Shown here piece after piece: positions 1 to 8,204 of a DNA stretch of 21,326 bases; positions within the stretch are counted from its first letter, which is position 1, and the number at the start of each line of letters is the position of its first letter. Origin of the DNA: Fidelibacterota bacterium (GTDB lineage Bacteria > Fidelibacterota > UBA2242 > JAFGTP01); contig JAIPHI010000019.1 of the NCBI GenBank assembly GCA_021735285.1, positions 1 through 21,326 on the forward strand. Direction: 5' to 3'. Both the position numbers and the translations under genes were made by a program. The notes beneath the pieces are model-generated. The model was not told where the DNA came from. It searched no databases and saw only the letters and a program-made list of their open reading frames with translations.

Positions 1-1434
1 TACTCAATTTCCAGTCCGGAAACTGATGAACAGGCCGTGATTGAAATTGTGGCTAAGGGTGATGGCTCAATTTTAGTTGATTATATATCTATGATGCGAG
101 CTGACATTCGAAAGAATGGAATGTTACGGCCCGATCTTGTTCAGGCTCTAAAAGACCTGGAACCGCCTTTTATTCGTTGGCCTGGTGGCGCTTTCGCTTC
201 AATTTACAAATGGAAAGATGGAATTGGACCTCATGTTTCTCGCACCTACCATCCCAATGAGATATGGGGAGGTTATTCGGATTATTATGGTTTTGGCACA
301 GATGAATTTATGGAACTTTGCCGTCAGCTGGATACAGAACCAATGGTGGTTTTAGCAGCGACCAGCACTGATCCTGAAATGGTGCAAGATGCTATGGATT
401 GGGTTCATTATCTGAATGATCCCCGAACGACCAGATGGGGAAAAAAGCGGGCAGCGAACGGACATCCTGAACCTTATAATGTAAAGTATTTCCAGATTGA
501 TAACGAGCCGATGAATCATGGGTTGACTCCTGATCAATATGCTGAAATTGTGAATGTATATGGGAGTAGATTACGGGAAATTGCTCCTGAGGCCAGGATA
601 GTGGCCTGTGGTCAGAAACGTTCTAATGATATGAACTGGAGTGAGAAAGTCATCGATATTGCCGGAGATAATTTTGATATTTTAGGGTGTCATAATTATG
701 AATATGAGGTTGAAAATTTTCAAACTGGCCTGCGCAGAATAGAGAATTACCTGGTGAAATTAAGGGATTATATAAGAAATTCCGAACATTCTGATATCCA
801 GCTTGCTGTTTTGGAATGGGGACTATGTCGCAGTTATGATTGGCGGGCTGGTCTTCATTCGGCTGGTAGTTTAATTTCCTACGAAAAATTGAGCCCGAAA
901 TTGGAAATGAGCTGCCCAGCTTTATTAATGCGCAATACAACTGATGATCCGAGGTGGAGAGCTTTTATCTATCATGATCACGTGGATTGGTTCCCTGGTT
1001 CTGGTTATGTTGTGGAAAATTTGTTTCGAGATCATTATGCGGAGAAACGTTTTGCATCGATAAGGGGAACATTTCGGGATATTGAAGAGCGCTCCGATTT
1101 TTTCGATGAAATTTCACGAATGAAGCCCCGCGATTGGACACCCGGCTCAGTAGATGCGATTGCTACGGGAAGTAATGATGGAAAACGAATCGTTATTAAA
1201 GCTGTCAATTATCAAGCTCAGAGAAACATACTGCTTGCTCGCCTCCAGGGTTCTAAAGCACCTGAGGATGCTAATGTGAAAATCTATAAATTAAGGGCAG
1301 GGCTTAAGGAATCTCCATCAATGGAAAATCCTGATAAAATAAAACCAGTGGAAAATACTATGCCTTACAAGCGTGATTTGACTATCGAATTGAAGCCCTA
1401 TACAGTTGCTGTTGTTGAGATCACAGCAAAATGA
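1..1434 (+). CDS. Alpha-L-arabinofuranosidase, GH51 family (5' truncated by window edge)
   Basis: Retaining glycoside hydrolase that removes terminal alpha-L-arabinofuranosyl groups from arabinan or arabinoxylan side chains. The reading frame is open from base 1 with no stop upstream, so the GTG at 37 is probably internal and the N-terminal part of the protein lies outside the window. Family hallmarks are visible: PPFIRWPGG (about 127-200 region of the DNA), the acid/base Glu in FQIDNEP (codon 505-507) and the likely nucleophile Glu in AVLEWG (codon 814-816), followed by a beta-sandwich tail rich in short strands. No signal peptide can be judged because the start is missing. It ends in tandem stops (tga tga tag). 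The next gene is almost 700 bp away, so it looks like the last gene of its transcript. Family assignment is firm; exact substrate is inference. Confidence 0.85.
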   Translation, partial: YSISSPETDEQAVIEIVAKGDGSILVDYISMMRADIRKNGMLRPDLVQALKDLEPPFIRWPGGAFASIYKWKDGIGPHVSRTYHPNEIWGGYSDYYGFGTDEFMELCRQLDTEPMVVLAATSTDPEMVQDAMDWVHYLNDPRTTRWGKKRAANGHPEPYNVKYFQIDNEPMNHGLTPDQYAEIVNVYGSRLREIAPEARIVACGQKRSNDMNWSEKVIDIAGDNFDILGCHNYEYEVENFQTGLRRIENYLVKLRDYIRNSEHSDIQLAVLEWGLCRSYDWRAGLHSAGSLISYEKLSPKLEMSCPALLMRNTTDDPRWRAFIYHDHVDWFPGSGYVVENLFRDHYAEKRFASIRGTFRDIEERSDFFDEISRMKPRDWTPGSVDAIATGSNDGKRIVIKAVNYQAQRNILLARLQGSKAPEDANVKIYKLRAGLKESPSMENPDKIKPVENTMPYKRDLTIELKPYTVAVVEITAK

Positions 1435-2127
1435 TGATAGAACCATTAAGACTTAATTTTAAGGGTCTTCAAAATATTTGGTGTGTAAATATGAGGTGTG
1501 AAATAGAATTAGATGTAGATCAATTCTAGCCTTAATTATGCTGAAGCATATCAGGTATATCGGATGGTTACTTGTATTCCACGATGAATTGGGGGAATAT
1601 TTTAGATTCTGAGGAAGTATAAAAAATGAGATTACACCATGCCTCGCAAGAGATGCCTTTGGCGCTTCAGCAGGCTCTTTGAAACTCTATTTATTTTCAA
1701 TTTCCAGGTTTAAAAAATTGCCGGGACATTGGGCCTTGATTATTAGAAGATTGGTTAATAAAAAAAGAGAATTTTGAATATCGAATTTCCAATTATGAAT
1801 TTTGTATCGTCCTGAAATAGGTTGACACTTTCAAAAGTAGGCAAACTATGCTAACTATTGTATATAGCTGTCTTATAAAATGATAGATATAATTTATTAC
1901 AAATACTAGTTAAATCTATTTTCCCTTCAGCCTATTGAAGGCTTCAGGAAAATCCACAACTAAGGATAGTTATACTACATCAGACAAAACTTTTGCAAAT
2001 CACTATATAAAATATCAGTCCCGAATTGTTATATTTGATAACAATGCTGTCTTCTGATTGTAAAATTTATTATATCCGCATCAGAATTTTTGAAGCCCCC
2101 TAAATTGACGAAAATCAGGAGGAGAAA
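1435..2127. other. Gene-free interval with repeat remnants
   Basis: About 690 bp without a credible gene. It contains a weak imperfect hairpin just after the arabinofuranosidase (1448-1469, arms AAGAC/GTCTT, no T tract), a more GC-rich patch around 1639-1688, a stretch resembling an insertion-sequence end near 1809-1828, and the dispersed repeat copy A1 (1863-2007). The last 100 bp carry the ribosome site of the methyltransferase gene (AGGAGG ending near 2122). No RNA gene was recognised. Confidence 0.6.
1863..2007 (-). repeat. Dispersed repeat A, copy A1 (MITE-like)
   Basis: About 145 bp that matches, in reverse complement, the element at 8200-8356; a 10-base block TGTCTTATAA and the whole core 1919-2001 are nearly identical apart from scattered substitutions. 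Two stem-loops lie in the core: AGCCT-ATTGA-AGGCT (1929-1943) and AACTA-AGGA-TAGTT (1958-1971). The right end AAATCACTATA (1997-2007) is one base different from the terminal repeat of A2; the left end keeps only TATAGC (1863-1868) and appears to have lost about 15 bases. No coding capacity. Interpreted as a non-autonomous transposable element or repetitive extragenic element. Confidence 0.75.
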
Positions 2128-2937
2128 ATGAGCTCTCAAGAAAAGGTCCAATTAACTGCAGAGCAGGAAACATTGCTTGTGCCTCTCTATTGTAAAATTC
2201 ATGAGTGTGAAAGTATTTTTAGTGATCCGAAGGCACGGGAAATTGCTCAACAAATTGAATATGATTTTTCTGGTCTTGATATTCCTCGAAAAACCTGTCA
2301 TATGTTATGTATGCGGGCTCATCAGTTTGACTGTTATACACAAGAATTCTTTACAAAACACCATGAATCTACTGTATTGCATTTGGGATGCGGACTCGAT
2401 AGTCGTAATCTACGCATCAAGATTCATTCTAATATCTGGTATGATCTTGATCTGCCAGAAGTGATGGATCTGAGAAATAAATTTTATGAAGAATCCGATT
2501 GTTATCATATGCTATCATATTCTGTTACCGAAAAGGAGTGGCTAGATCAAATTTCAGCAAATAATAATCCGGTACTTATTCTGGCTGAAGGTTTATTTAT
2601 GTACCTGACAGAAGGTGAAGTTAAGAAATTGATCCAATCTCTGGTTGAGAAGTTCTCTCACGGTGCTTTGATTTTTGATGCTTTTAGTACTCTCACTGCG
2701 CAACATGCCTCATCCCACCCCTCATTACATAGTACAGGAGCAAAAACACTCTGGGGATTAGATGATCCGGGAATTATCGAAAAATGGATAGAGAGAATTA
2801 AATTGGAAGAAGAGTGGTATTTTACGCAAAGTTCTCAGCTGCGTAATTTATCCTGGATAAAGAGATTACCTTATAGGATTGCAAATTTATTTACAGCGGC
2901 TAAACGAGCTCATAGGATCCTCTATTATAATTTTTGA
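2128..2937 (+). CDS. Class I SAM-dependent methyltransferase, LCM/COG3315-like
   Basis: Predicted cytosolic O- or carboxyl-methyltransferase of 269 residues, close to the usual length of this family. The N-terminal signature LTAEQETLLVPLYCK (residues 9-23), the SAM-binding glycine motif VLHLGCGLDSR (83-93), the acidic loop YDLDLPEV (105-112) and AEGLFMYL (153-160) are the conserved blocks of the leucine carboxyl methyltransferase-like group. The start is fixed by AGGAGG just upstream of the ATG. Substrate is unknown; bacterial relatives are often near secondary-metabolite or unassigned genes. It stands alone between repeat A1 and a small exported protein gene, without an obvious partner. Confidence 0.85.
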   Translation: MSSQEKVQLTAEQETLLVPLYCKIHECESIFSDPKAREIAQQIEYDFSGLDIPRKTCHMLCMRAHQFDCYTQEFFTKHHESTVLHLGCGLDSRNLRIKIHSNIWYDLDLPEVMDLRNKFYEESDCYHMLSYSVTEKEWLDQISANNNPVLILAEGLFMYLTEGEVKKLIQSLVEKFSHGALIFDAFSTLTAQHASSHPSLHSTGAKTLWGLDDPGIIEKWIERIKLEEEWYFTQSSQLRNLSWIKRLPYRIANLFTAAKRAHRILYYNF

Positions 2938-3040
2938 TTTTAGATTCCATTTTGTTATAATTACTGATAAACTTAGTAAGAAATAGGTACTTGAAAATTA
3001 TTTCTAACTAGATTATCTTACATATAATGGAGGATATCAT

Positions 3041-3418
3041 ATGAAACGATATCTATTTATATTGTTATTCTTTTTACTGCTAGTTTGCAGGACTTTTAAC
3101 TGTTGTGATGATACAAAGGTTAAAGTTGAAGCTTATCAGCATGAGAGTAAGTTGTGTATAAATAATGAATCATCTTCGTTTATTTGGTATTTTGCCTGTG
3201 ATCAAGATACTGCTATTGTATTAGATTGGGCCCCCAACTGTCATAGGGGTGAGCGGATTGATGGATGGCAGGTAAATTGTATTGAACTAAATAATATTAC
3301 AGGTTATACTGAAGAGTCTGATACTATCCTGGTCTATTGGTGGGAATGTGAGAATAATGAACCAGGTGCTGTAAATGTGATTGAAGTACCTGTATGGGCT
3401 CAAGGCGAATTTCGATAA
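3041..3418 (+). CDS. Small Cys-rich exported protein, unknown function
   Basis: Not recognised. The 125-residue product begins with a short positively charged N-terminus and a hydrophobic stretch (residues 4-15), so it should be exported. LLVC (13-16) could serve as a lipobox; C21 and C22 follow soon after. The mature part has five further spaced cysteines (39, 53, 67, 80, 102) and many aromatic residues, which suggests a disulphide-stabilised periplasmic or surface domain of beta type. A GGAGG at 3029-3033 supports this start. It sits 104 bp after the methyltransferase gene and 94 bp before fumarase, so it may be transcribed on its own. Real gene is likely because of the good ribosome site and signal sequence. 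Confidence 0.6.
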   Translation: MKRYLFILLFFLLLVCRTFNCCDDTKVKVEAYQHESKLCINNESSSFIWYFACDQDTAIVLDWAPNCHRGERIDGWQVNCIELNNITGYTEESDTILVYWWECENNEPGAVNVIEVPVWAQGEFR

Positions 3419-3512
3419 ATTGAGGTATGGAAATTGTAAAAACATAATGTTAATTGTTAGAATGGATTTATTTTTATAGATTGTAATGGAATTTTGAAAA
3501 GTGGGGTCTGTT

Positions 3513-4358
3513 TTGAGAAAAATAAATGTTTCGGAAATAATACCAGTTGTAAAAAAATTATGTATAGATGCCAATTTATATGTAAATAAGGATATAGCTG
3601 AGAAAATAAAAGAGAGCCTTGACCAGGAAACTTCTCCAACTGCAAGAAACATTCTGAAATTAATTTTAAAGAATCATGAGATGGCTGAGCAGGAAAAAAT
3701 GCCACTTTGTCAGGATACAGGAATCCCCATTATTTTCTTAGAAATTGGTCAGGATCTACATTTATCCGGTGGTGATCTAAATGCAGCAATAAATGAAGGA
3801 GTTAGACAGGGCTATAAGGAAGGTTACTTACGAAAATCTTTAGTAGATGATCCAGTTCTAAATAGAAAAAATACAGGAGATAATACTCCGGCGATTATCT
3901 ACACTGATATTGTTCCTGGAGAGCAGCTAAGAATCACCATTATGCCAAAAGGTGGTGGCGCTGAAAATATGAGTGAAGTTAAGATGATGAAACCCGCTGA
4001 TGGAATAGAAGGGGTGAAAAATTTTATAGTTGAGCGTATTATAAGATCCGGTGGCAATCCCTGTCCTCCGGTTATTGTGGGAGTCGGAATTGGTGGTAGT
4101 TTTGAACAATCTGCTTTGCTGGCAAAAAAAGCTCTGCTGAGACCGCTCAATAAGAATAATCCCGATCCGGTATATGCTAAAGTGGAAAGTGATATTTTAA
4201 GACGGATCAATAGATCCGGTGTTGGGCCCCAGGGCTTAGGAGGCAGAACAACGGCTCTGGCCGTTCAGATTCTACAGCGTCCCTGTCATATTGCATCTAT
4301 GCCTGTCGCAGTGAATGTGGAATGCCATTGCCATCGGCATAAATCAGTGTTAATCTAG
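3513..4358 (+). CDS. Fumarate hydratase class I, alpha subunit
   Basis: N-terminal, iron-sulphur subunit of the two-subunit class I (oxygen-labile [4Fe-4S]) fumarase/L(+)-tartrate dehydratase family; reversible hydration of fumarate to malate. The three expected cluster cysteines are seen: C66 in PLCQDTG, C184 in NPCPP and C271 in VNVECHCHRH, along with GGRTTALAVQ near the C-terminus. I chose the TTG start at 3513 (MRKINVSEI) because it matches the usual N-terminus and has GGGG upstream; a GTG at 3501 in the same frame would add four residues. The beta subunit follows after 42 bp, making a two-gene operon. Fumarase is preferred over tartrate dehydratase because a malic enzyme lies nearby. Confidence 0.88.
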   Translation: MRKINVSEIIPVVKKLCIDANLYVNKDIAEKIKESLDQETSPTARNILKLILKNHEMAEQEKMPLCQDTGIPIIFLEIGQDLHLSGGDLNAAINEGVRQGYKEGYLRKSLVDDPVLNRKNTGDNTPAIIYTDIVPGEQLRITIMPKGGGAENMSEVKMMKPADGIEGVKNFIVERIIRSGGNPCPPVIVGVGIGGSFEQSALLAKKALLRPLNKNNPDPVYAKVESDILRRINRSGVGPQGLGGRTTALAVQILQRPCHIASMPVAVNVECHCHRHKSVLI

Positions 4359-4400
4359 GCGCGTATCGAGAGTAAATGAGAAATTATAAAGGATAACCAA

Positions 4401-4958
4401 ATGTCAGAACCAGTCCATCTGCAAACTCCCTTAAAAAGTGACGATTTAATACAATTAAAAGTTGGTGAGAAAGTTCTTATTTCAGGAACTATCTACACAG
4501 CGCGAGATGCAGCTCATAAAAGATTGGTGGCATTAATACAGAAGGGCAAGGAATTGCCTTTCAATATCAAAGGGGCAGTTATATATTTTGTAGGGCCGGC
4601 ACCAGCCCCGCCTGACAAACCAATCGGTTCTGCCGGGCCAACTACTTCCTATCGCATGGATCCATATTCGCCGATTCTGCTCGATGCTGGATTGAAAGCC
4701 ATGATCGGAAAAGGCGCTCGCAGTCAGGGAGTGGTCGATTCCATGGTGAAAAATAAGGCTATTTATCTTGCTGCTATTGGTGGTGCTGCTGTGGTTACAG
4801 CTCAGGCTGTAAAAGCGGCCAAAGTGATTGCCTATGCTGATCTGGGCCCCGAAGCCATCCGGGAATTAAAAGTAGAAAATTTTCCGGCTTTTGTTGCTAA
4901 TGATTCAGAGGGGAATGATATTTACAAAATTGGTATTGAAAACTACTGTACAGAATAA
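4401..4958 (+). CDS. Fumarate hydratase class I, beta subunit
   Basis: C-terminal 'swivel' subunit (185 residues, usual length) that completes the active site with the preceding alpha subunit. Conserved family blocks: GTIYTARDAAHKR (about 29-41), GPTTSYRMD (79-87) and MIGKGARSQG (101-110), then the Ala-rich AAIGGAAVVTAQAVK helix region. ATG with AAAGGA upstream. Split alpha and beta genes are typical of anaerobic bacteria and archaea, whereas enteric FumA/FumB are fused. Together with the malic enzyme 1.8 kb downstream, it suggests flow between fumarate and pyruvate. Confidence 0.88.
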   Translation: MSEPVHLQTPLKSDDLIQLKVGEKVLISGTIYTARDAAHKRLVALIQKGKELPFNIKGAVIYFVGPAPAPPDKPIGSAGPTTSYRMDPYSPILLDAGLKAMIGKGARSQGVVDSMVKNKAIYLAAIGGAAVVTAQAVKAAKVIAYADLGPEAIRELKVENFPAFVANDSEGNDIYKIGIENYCTE

Positions 4959-4989
4959 ATTTTACTAATGAGTTTATCTGTGTTGTTTG

Positions 4990-5012
4990 AATTTTTCAGG
5001 CAAAATTTTTTT
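4990..5012. terminator. Weak AT-rich hairpin between convergent genes
   Basis: AATTTT (4990-4995) pairs with AAAATT (5002-5007) around a TCAGGC loop and is followed by more T residues to 5012. All pairs are A-T, so stability is low. Its place between the ends of the fumarase operon and the oppositely oriented araC-type gene is what makes a terminator role plausible. Confidence 0.25.
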
Positions 5013-5036
5013 ATAGCATGATAAATTAATTAAAAT

Positions 5037-5963
5037 TTAAATTGGTATTTCATTTTGTTGACTGATTTTACGATATCTCCCCGGAGAAACACCATAATAT
5101 TTTTTAAACATTTTATAAAAGTAGCTAAGACTCTGAAATCCAAGTTGTAATGATATGGCCAGGATTTTTTTATCTGTTTCGATTAATTTTTGGGCTGCTT
5201 TTTTTATTCTTAATTCAGTAATAAAATCTGTGGGCGTTCTATCCATATATTTCTGAAAACATTTACAAAGGTGCTCCTGAGTGCAGGGCGCTTCCTTTTT
5301 CATGTGTTGAAGACCCTTTTTTAGATTTTTAATTTTATTCATAGAATTGCATAGATTCTCAAACCATGGAGGCAGATTCCTGGTCATATGTGAGGGCTGT
5401 TCTAAAAAATAGTTACTGAATATACGGGCGAGTAATATTTTAATTTTTAACCGGGCCAGGTCTGTAGAAGTCCTTTGCAAAGTATTCATTCGAATCAGTT
5501 CGTTGGCCAAATTTTCTGTCTCTTTTAGTGATAATTTGAAAATTGGTGAGATCACGGGGCCGGTATAATTTCTCATAAAATAGTCATTTCCTAGATACTG
5601 GCTAAGATCTAGTAAAAATTCTAATTTAAATGCAACATTAATTAATTTACATGCAGAATTATTAAATTGTTCGAAGTAATGCCTATCAGAAGGTCTGATA
5701 AACACCAGAGTCCCGGTTTCCAACTCCTGCTGTTCTCCATTAATTATATGCCTTATTTTGCCTTCAATTATCAGAAAAAATTCTGCAAATTCATGGGTGT
5801 GAGCCTTTGTTGTGGCCTTAGAAATGGTATTATAGCGTAAACTCCCGCCAACTGAAATGTTGCTCTGTCTTTTTGACTGATCCCAATCTATTCCATGGAA
5901 GGTAATGTGAGCACCGGCTGGAACTGATATAAAATCATCTTTCTTGAGAAAAACTGTTTCCAT
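5037..5963 (-). CDS. AraC family transcriptional regulator with N-terminal cupin
   Basis: Ligand-responsive DNA-binding regulator. The N-terminal half is a cupin-like sensor (HTHEFAEFFLIIEGKI and the following GTLVFIRPSDRHYF block), and the C-terminal 100 residues form the double helix-turn-helix AraC domain, ending in the diagnostic block ISLQLGFQSLSYFYKMFKKY followed by GVSPGRYR. I place the start at the ATG reading METVFLKK; an ATG 33 bases further upstream (5996) would add a hydrophobic MIIAILLYINI stretch that is atypical for this family. Neither has a good ribosome site. The gene is convergent with fumarase and divergent from the malic enzyme, so one of these is a candidate target. The effector is not predictable; several cupin-AraC proteins sense sugars. 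Confidence 0.85.
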   Translation of the reverse strand: METVFLKKDDFISVPAGAHITFHGIDWDQSKRQSNISVGGSLRYNTISKATTKAHTHEFAEFFLIIEGKIRHIINGEQQELETGTLVFIRPSDRHYFEQFNNSACKLINVAFKLEFLLDLSQYLGNDYFMRNYTGPVISPIFKLSLKETENLANELIRMNTLQRTSTDLARLKIKILLARIFSNYFLEQPSHMTRNLPPWFENLCNSMNKIKNLKKGLQHMKKEAPCTQEHLCKCFQKYMDRTPTDFITELRIKKAAQKLIETDKKILAISLQLGFQSLSYFYKMFKKYYGVSPGRYRKISQQNEIPI

Positions 5964-6195
5964 AATATTAATATATAGCAAAATTGCAATAATCAAAAGA
6001 ATAAAATCAAACCTAAATCCAGTAATTTGAGTAGAAAATCTATTATAATTATATTTTTGATAATATTAATTATATGCAAAAATATAATTTCCTCTATTTA
6101 AAAAATAGAGATTAAAAAGAATTTCAAGTCTGGTTAACTACATTTCGGAAAGAATGGAATTTTAGTCTTTTTTTATCCAGCGGGCGAGTTTTTTC

Positions 6196-6223
6196 GCACT
6201 TTTTTCCTCGCTGAGAAAAGTGC
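6196..6223. repeat. Single stem-loop
   Basis: Perfect 8-bp arms GCACTTTT (6196-6203) and AAAAGTGC (6216-6223) around a 12-base loop, further flanked by CCAG (6177-6180) and CTGG (6225-6228), which could extend the fold. No second copy was seen in the window. It could be a terminator-like or protein-binding structure; direction cannot be decided. Confidence 0.4.
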
Positions 6224-6346
6224 ACTGGCTTCCAGGACAAAAAATAGTCAATCTATAAAAAATTAATGGCCCCTTTATTAAGATTTTGCCCTTTTTATTA
6301 AATCAAGTATAATAACTTTTATCTTTCGAATCTATTCTATTATGTT

Positions 6347-6374
6347 GTTACTTTTGTCCCGTCACAAAAGTAAC
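6347..6374. repeat. Repeat B hairpin, copy 1
   Basis: Perfect 11-bp inverted repeat GTTACTTTTGT / ACAAAAGTAAC with a 6-base loop CCCGTC. The identical arms recur at 14282-14309 with loop CGCGCC, and in both places the hairpin stands just left of an element B copy. Similar 'GTTACTTTT...AAAAGTAAC' palindromes are, from memory, widespread in intergenic DNA of Bacteroidota-type genomes. Confidence 0.8.
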
Positions 6375-6404
6375 CCATCACCGAAGGGATCCCCATGGGA
6401 AAAG

Positions 6405-6610
6405 GCGCCGGCGAAATAATTAAATGCTAAAATTTAACTCGCTTCACTAAAAATATTTTAATGCTTTATTTTACGAGTGAATAATACTCATTCTTTACTC
6501 CAACTTGAAGTTCTCGAGGTAAATATAAGGCTATGTGATTGACCCGCTGTACAATATTTTTTTAACGTTCCGTTCCTAAATTTTCAAGCCGTATTTAATT
6601 ATAATGCCGG
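6405..6610. repeat. Dispersed repeat B, copy B1 (MITE-like, inverted ends)
   Basis: Around 205 bp. The left end (GCGCCGGC, then ATAATTAAAT at 6415-6424, then AAAATTTA) and the right end (TAAATTTT, then ATTTAATTAT at 6593-6602, then GCCGG) are imperfect inverted repeats. Both ends match copy B2 at 14317-14521, whereas the middle differs. Non-coding. Interpreted as a non-autonomous fold-back element. Confidence 0.7.
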
Positions 6611-6752
6611 AAAAAAAACAATTATATTATTTGCTGAAAAACGGGGGTATCCCATTTGTAAAAATTTAAAAACAAATTGATTGTTAAAATTTTGATTACT
6701 AAGCTAAGCCCGATTTTTGTGTAGATGAAATTGAAATATATTGGAGGTATAA

Positions 6753-8204
6753 ATGGAAGATATAAAGCTGGATCTGAGTAATCTGGATCAAGTATTTCCT
6801 GAAGAATTCTCGGAAGAACAGCTAGCCAGTGCTAAGACTCTCTTTTTGAAAAAATTGGCAGAAAAAGCGCACAAATTCTATGGTGGCAAAATTCAGACCG
6901 GACCCAAAGCCGGTGTTTTTGGTTTCAATTGGTTTAATGTCTGGTACACACCCGGAGTTTCCAAAATTTCTACATCTATTCGAGATGACAATGAAAAATC
7001 TTTCGAACTTTCCAATCGCGGGAATTTAGTTGCTGTAGTTAGTGATTCGACTCGGGTATTAGGGGATGGTGATGTTACGCCTCCCGGCGGACTTGGCGTA
7101 ATGGAAGGCAAAGCCTATCTCATGAAGTATCTGGGGGGAGTAGATGCTACACCAATTTGTATCGACAGTAGAAATGAAAATGGTAAGAATGATCCTGATA
7201 AAATAATTGATCTGGTAAAATGTATTCAACCCACTTTTGGTGCTATTAATCTTGAAGATATCTCTCAGCCGAATTGTTATAAAGTGCTAGATACCTTAAG
7301 AGCAGAATGCGACATCCCTGTCTGGCATGATGATGCTCAAGGAACAGCCTGTGTAACCCTGGCTGGTTTGTTGAATGCTTTGAAATTAGTCGATAAAGAT
7401 ATATCTGAAATAAAAACCGTACTATATGGAGCAGGAGCTTCTAATACTACAATTGCCAGAATTATTTTGGCTGCTGGTGGAGATCCCGAAAAAATGATCA
7501 TTTTCGACTCCAAAGGTTCTCTGAGTAAGAATCGGGATGATATTAAAGTAGATGAGAGATTCTACAGAAAATGGGAACTGTGTAAAAAAACCAATCCTAA
7601 TTGTATTATTGATATAGAAACAGCCTTTGAGAATGCTGATGTGTTGATTTCGCTTTCTATTCCTGGCCCTAATGTGATAAAAAAAGAGTGGATTGAAAAG
7701 ATGGGCGCGAAGCCTATTGTTTTTGCCTGTGCTAATCCTGTTCCTGAAATCTATCCTCATGCAGCGAAAGAAGCCGGTGCTTATATTGTGGCTACAGGCC
7801 GGGGTGATTTTTCGAATCAGGTTAATAATTCCCTTGGCTTTCCCGGTATCTTAAAAGGTGCTCTTATGGTGCGAGCTCATAAGATTACCGATAATATGGC
7901 TATTGCTGCTGCAAAGGCTCTAGCCGATCATGCTGAAGAGCGGGGCATTAACCCTGAAAATATTGTACCTACAATGGAGGAAACTGATGTTTTCCCCCAT
8001 GAGGCGGCTGATGTTGCTATGCAGGCCATTAAGGATGGGGTGGCCAGAAAAGAATTGACCAGACAAGAAGCCTATAATTGGGCGAAAAAAGATATTGAAT
8101 ATGCCAGGTCAATGGTTGACAAAATGGAGGAGGATGGACTTCTGAAAGAGCCACCAAGTTCATTACTCAAGGAAGCTCTAGATTGGACCCTCGAGAATGT
8201 ATAG
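6753..8204 (+). CDS. Malic enzyme (oxaloacetate-decarboxylating malate dehydrogenase)
   Basis: Oxidatively decarboxylates malate to pyruvate and CO2 with NAD(P)+. Domains in order: N-terminal malic domain with the catalytic Tyr in YTPGVS (65-70), LGDGDVTPPGGLGVMEGK (about 103-120, catalytic Lys120), metal-binding LEDI (167-170) and HDDAQGTA (192-199), then a Rossmann domain with YGAGASN (225-231). An Asp after the second strand (FDSKG) does not settle cofactor choice. At 483 residues it is somewhat longer than many bacterial single-domain forms; the extra part is a Lys/Glu-rich C-terminal tail after DGVARKEL. GGAGG precedes the ATG. The stop codon lies inside the terminal repeat of element A2. 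It is monocistronic, closed by the terminator at 8384-8410. Confidence 0.9.
   Translation: MEDIKLDLSNLDQVFPEEFSEEQLASAKTLFLKKLAEKAHKFYGGKIQTGPKAGVFGFNWFNVWYTPGVSKISTSIRDDNEKSFELSNRGNLVAVVSDSTRVLGDGDVTPPGGLGVMEGKAYLMKYLGGVDATPICIDSRNENGKNDPDKIIDLVKCIQPTFGAINLEDISQPNCYKVLDTLRAECDIPVWHDDAQGTACVTLAGLLNALKLVDKDISEIKTVLYGAGASNTTIARIILAAGGDPEKMIIFDSKGSLSKNRDDIKVDERFYRKWELCKKTNPNCIIDIETAFENADVLISLSIPGPNVIKKEWIEKMGAKPIVFACANPVPEIYPHAAKEAGAYIVATGRGDFSNQVNNSLGFPGILKGALMVRAHKITDNMAIAAAKALADHAEERGINPENIVPTMEETDVFPHEAADVAMQAIKDGVARKELTRQEAYNWAKKDIEYARSMVDKMEEDGLLKEPPSSLLKEALDWTLENV

Larger units (their letters stand above)
5964..6752. other. Long divergent intergenic region with repeat B1
   Basis: About 790 bp between the araC-type gene and the malic enzyme. 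It holds a stem-loop at 6196-6223 (GCACTTTT/AAAAGTGC), the perfect 11-bp hairpin at 6347-6374, the inverted-repeat element B1 (6405-6610) and the malic enzyme leader with GGAGG just before 6753. No open reading frame here looks like a protein gene. Promoters for both flanking genes must lie in it, but no strong consensus pair stands out. Confidence 0.6.

Noticed and set aside
1448..1469. Hairpin after the arabinofuranosidase as a terminator
   Set aside because: Stem is short and interrupted, and no T tract follows.
3287..3705. Minus-strand open frames across the small exported protein and the fumarase start
   Set aside because: They are antisense to a well-supported gene and have low-complexity, Phe/Ile/Ser-rich translations.
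5964..5996. N-terminal extension of the AraC-type regulator (MIIAILLYINI)
   Set aside because: Atypical hydrophobic start for the family and no ribosome site; the ATG at 5963 gives a normal N-terminus, although the evidence is not decisive.
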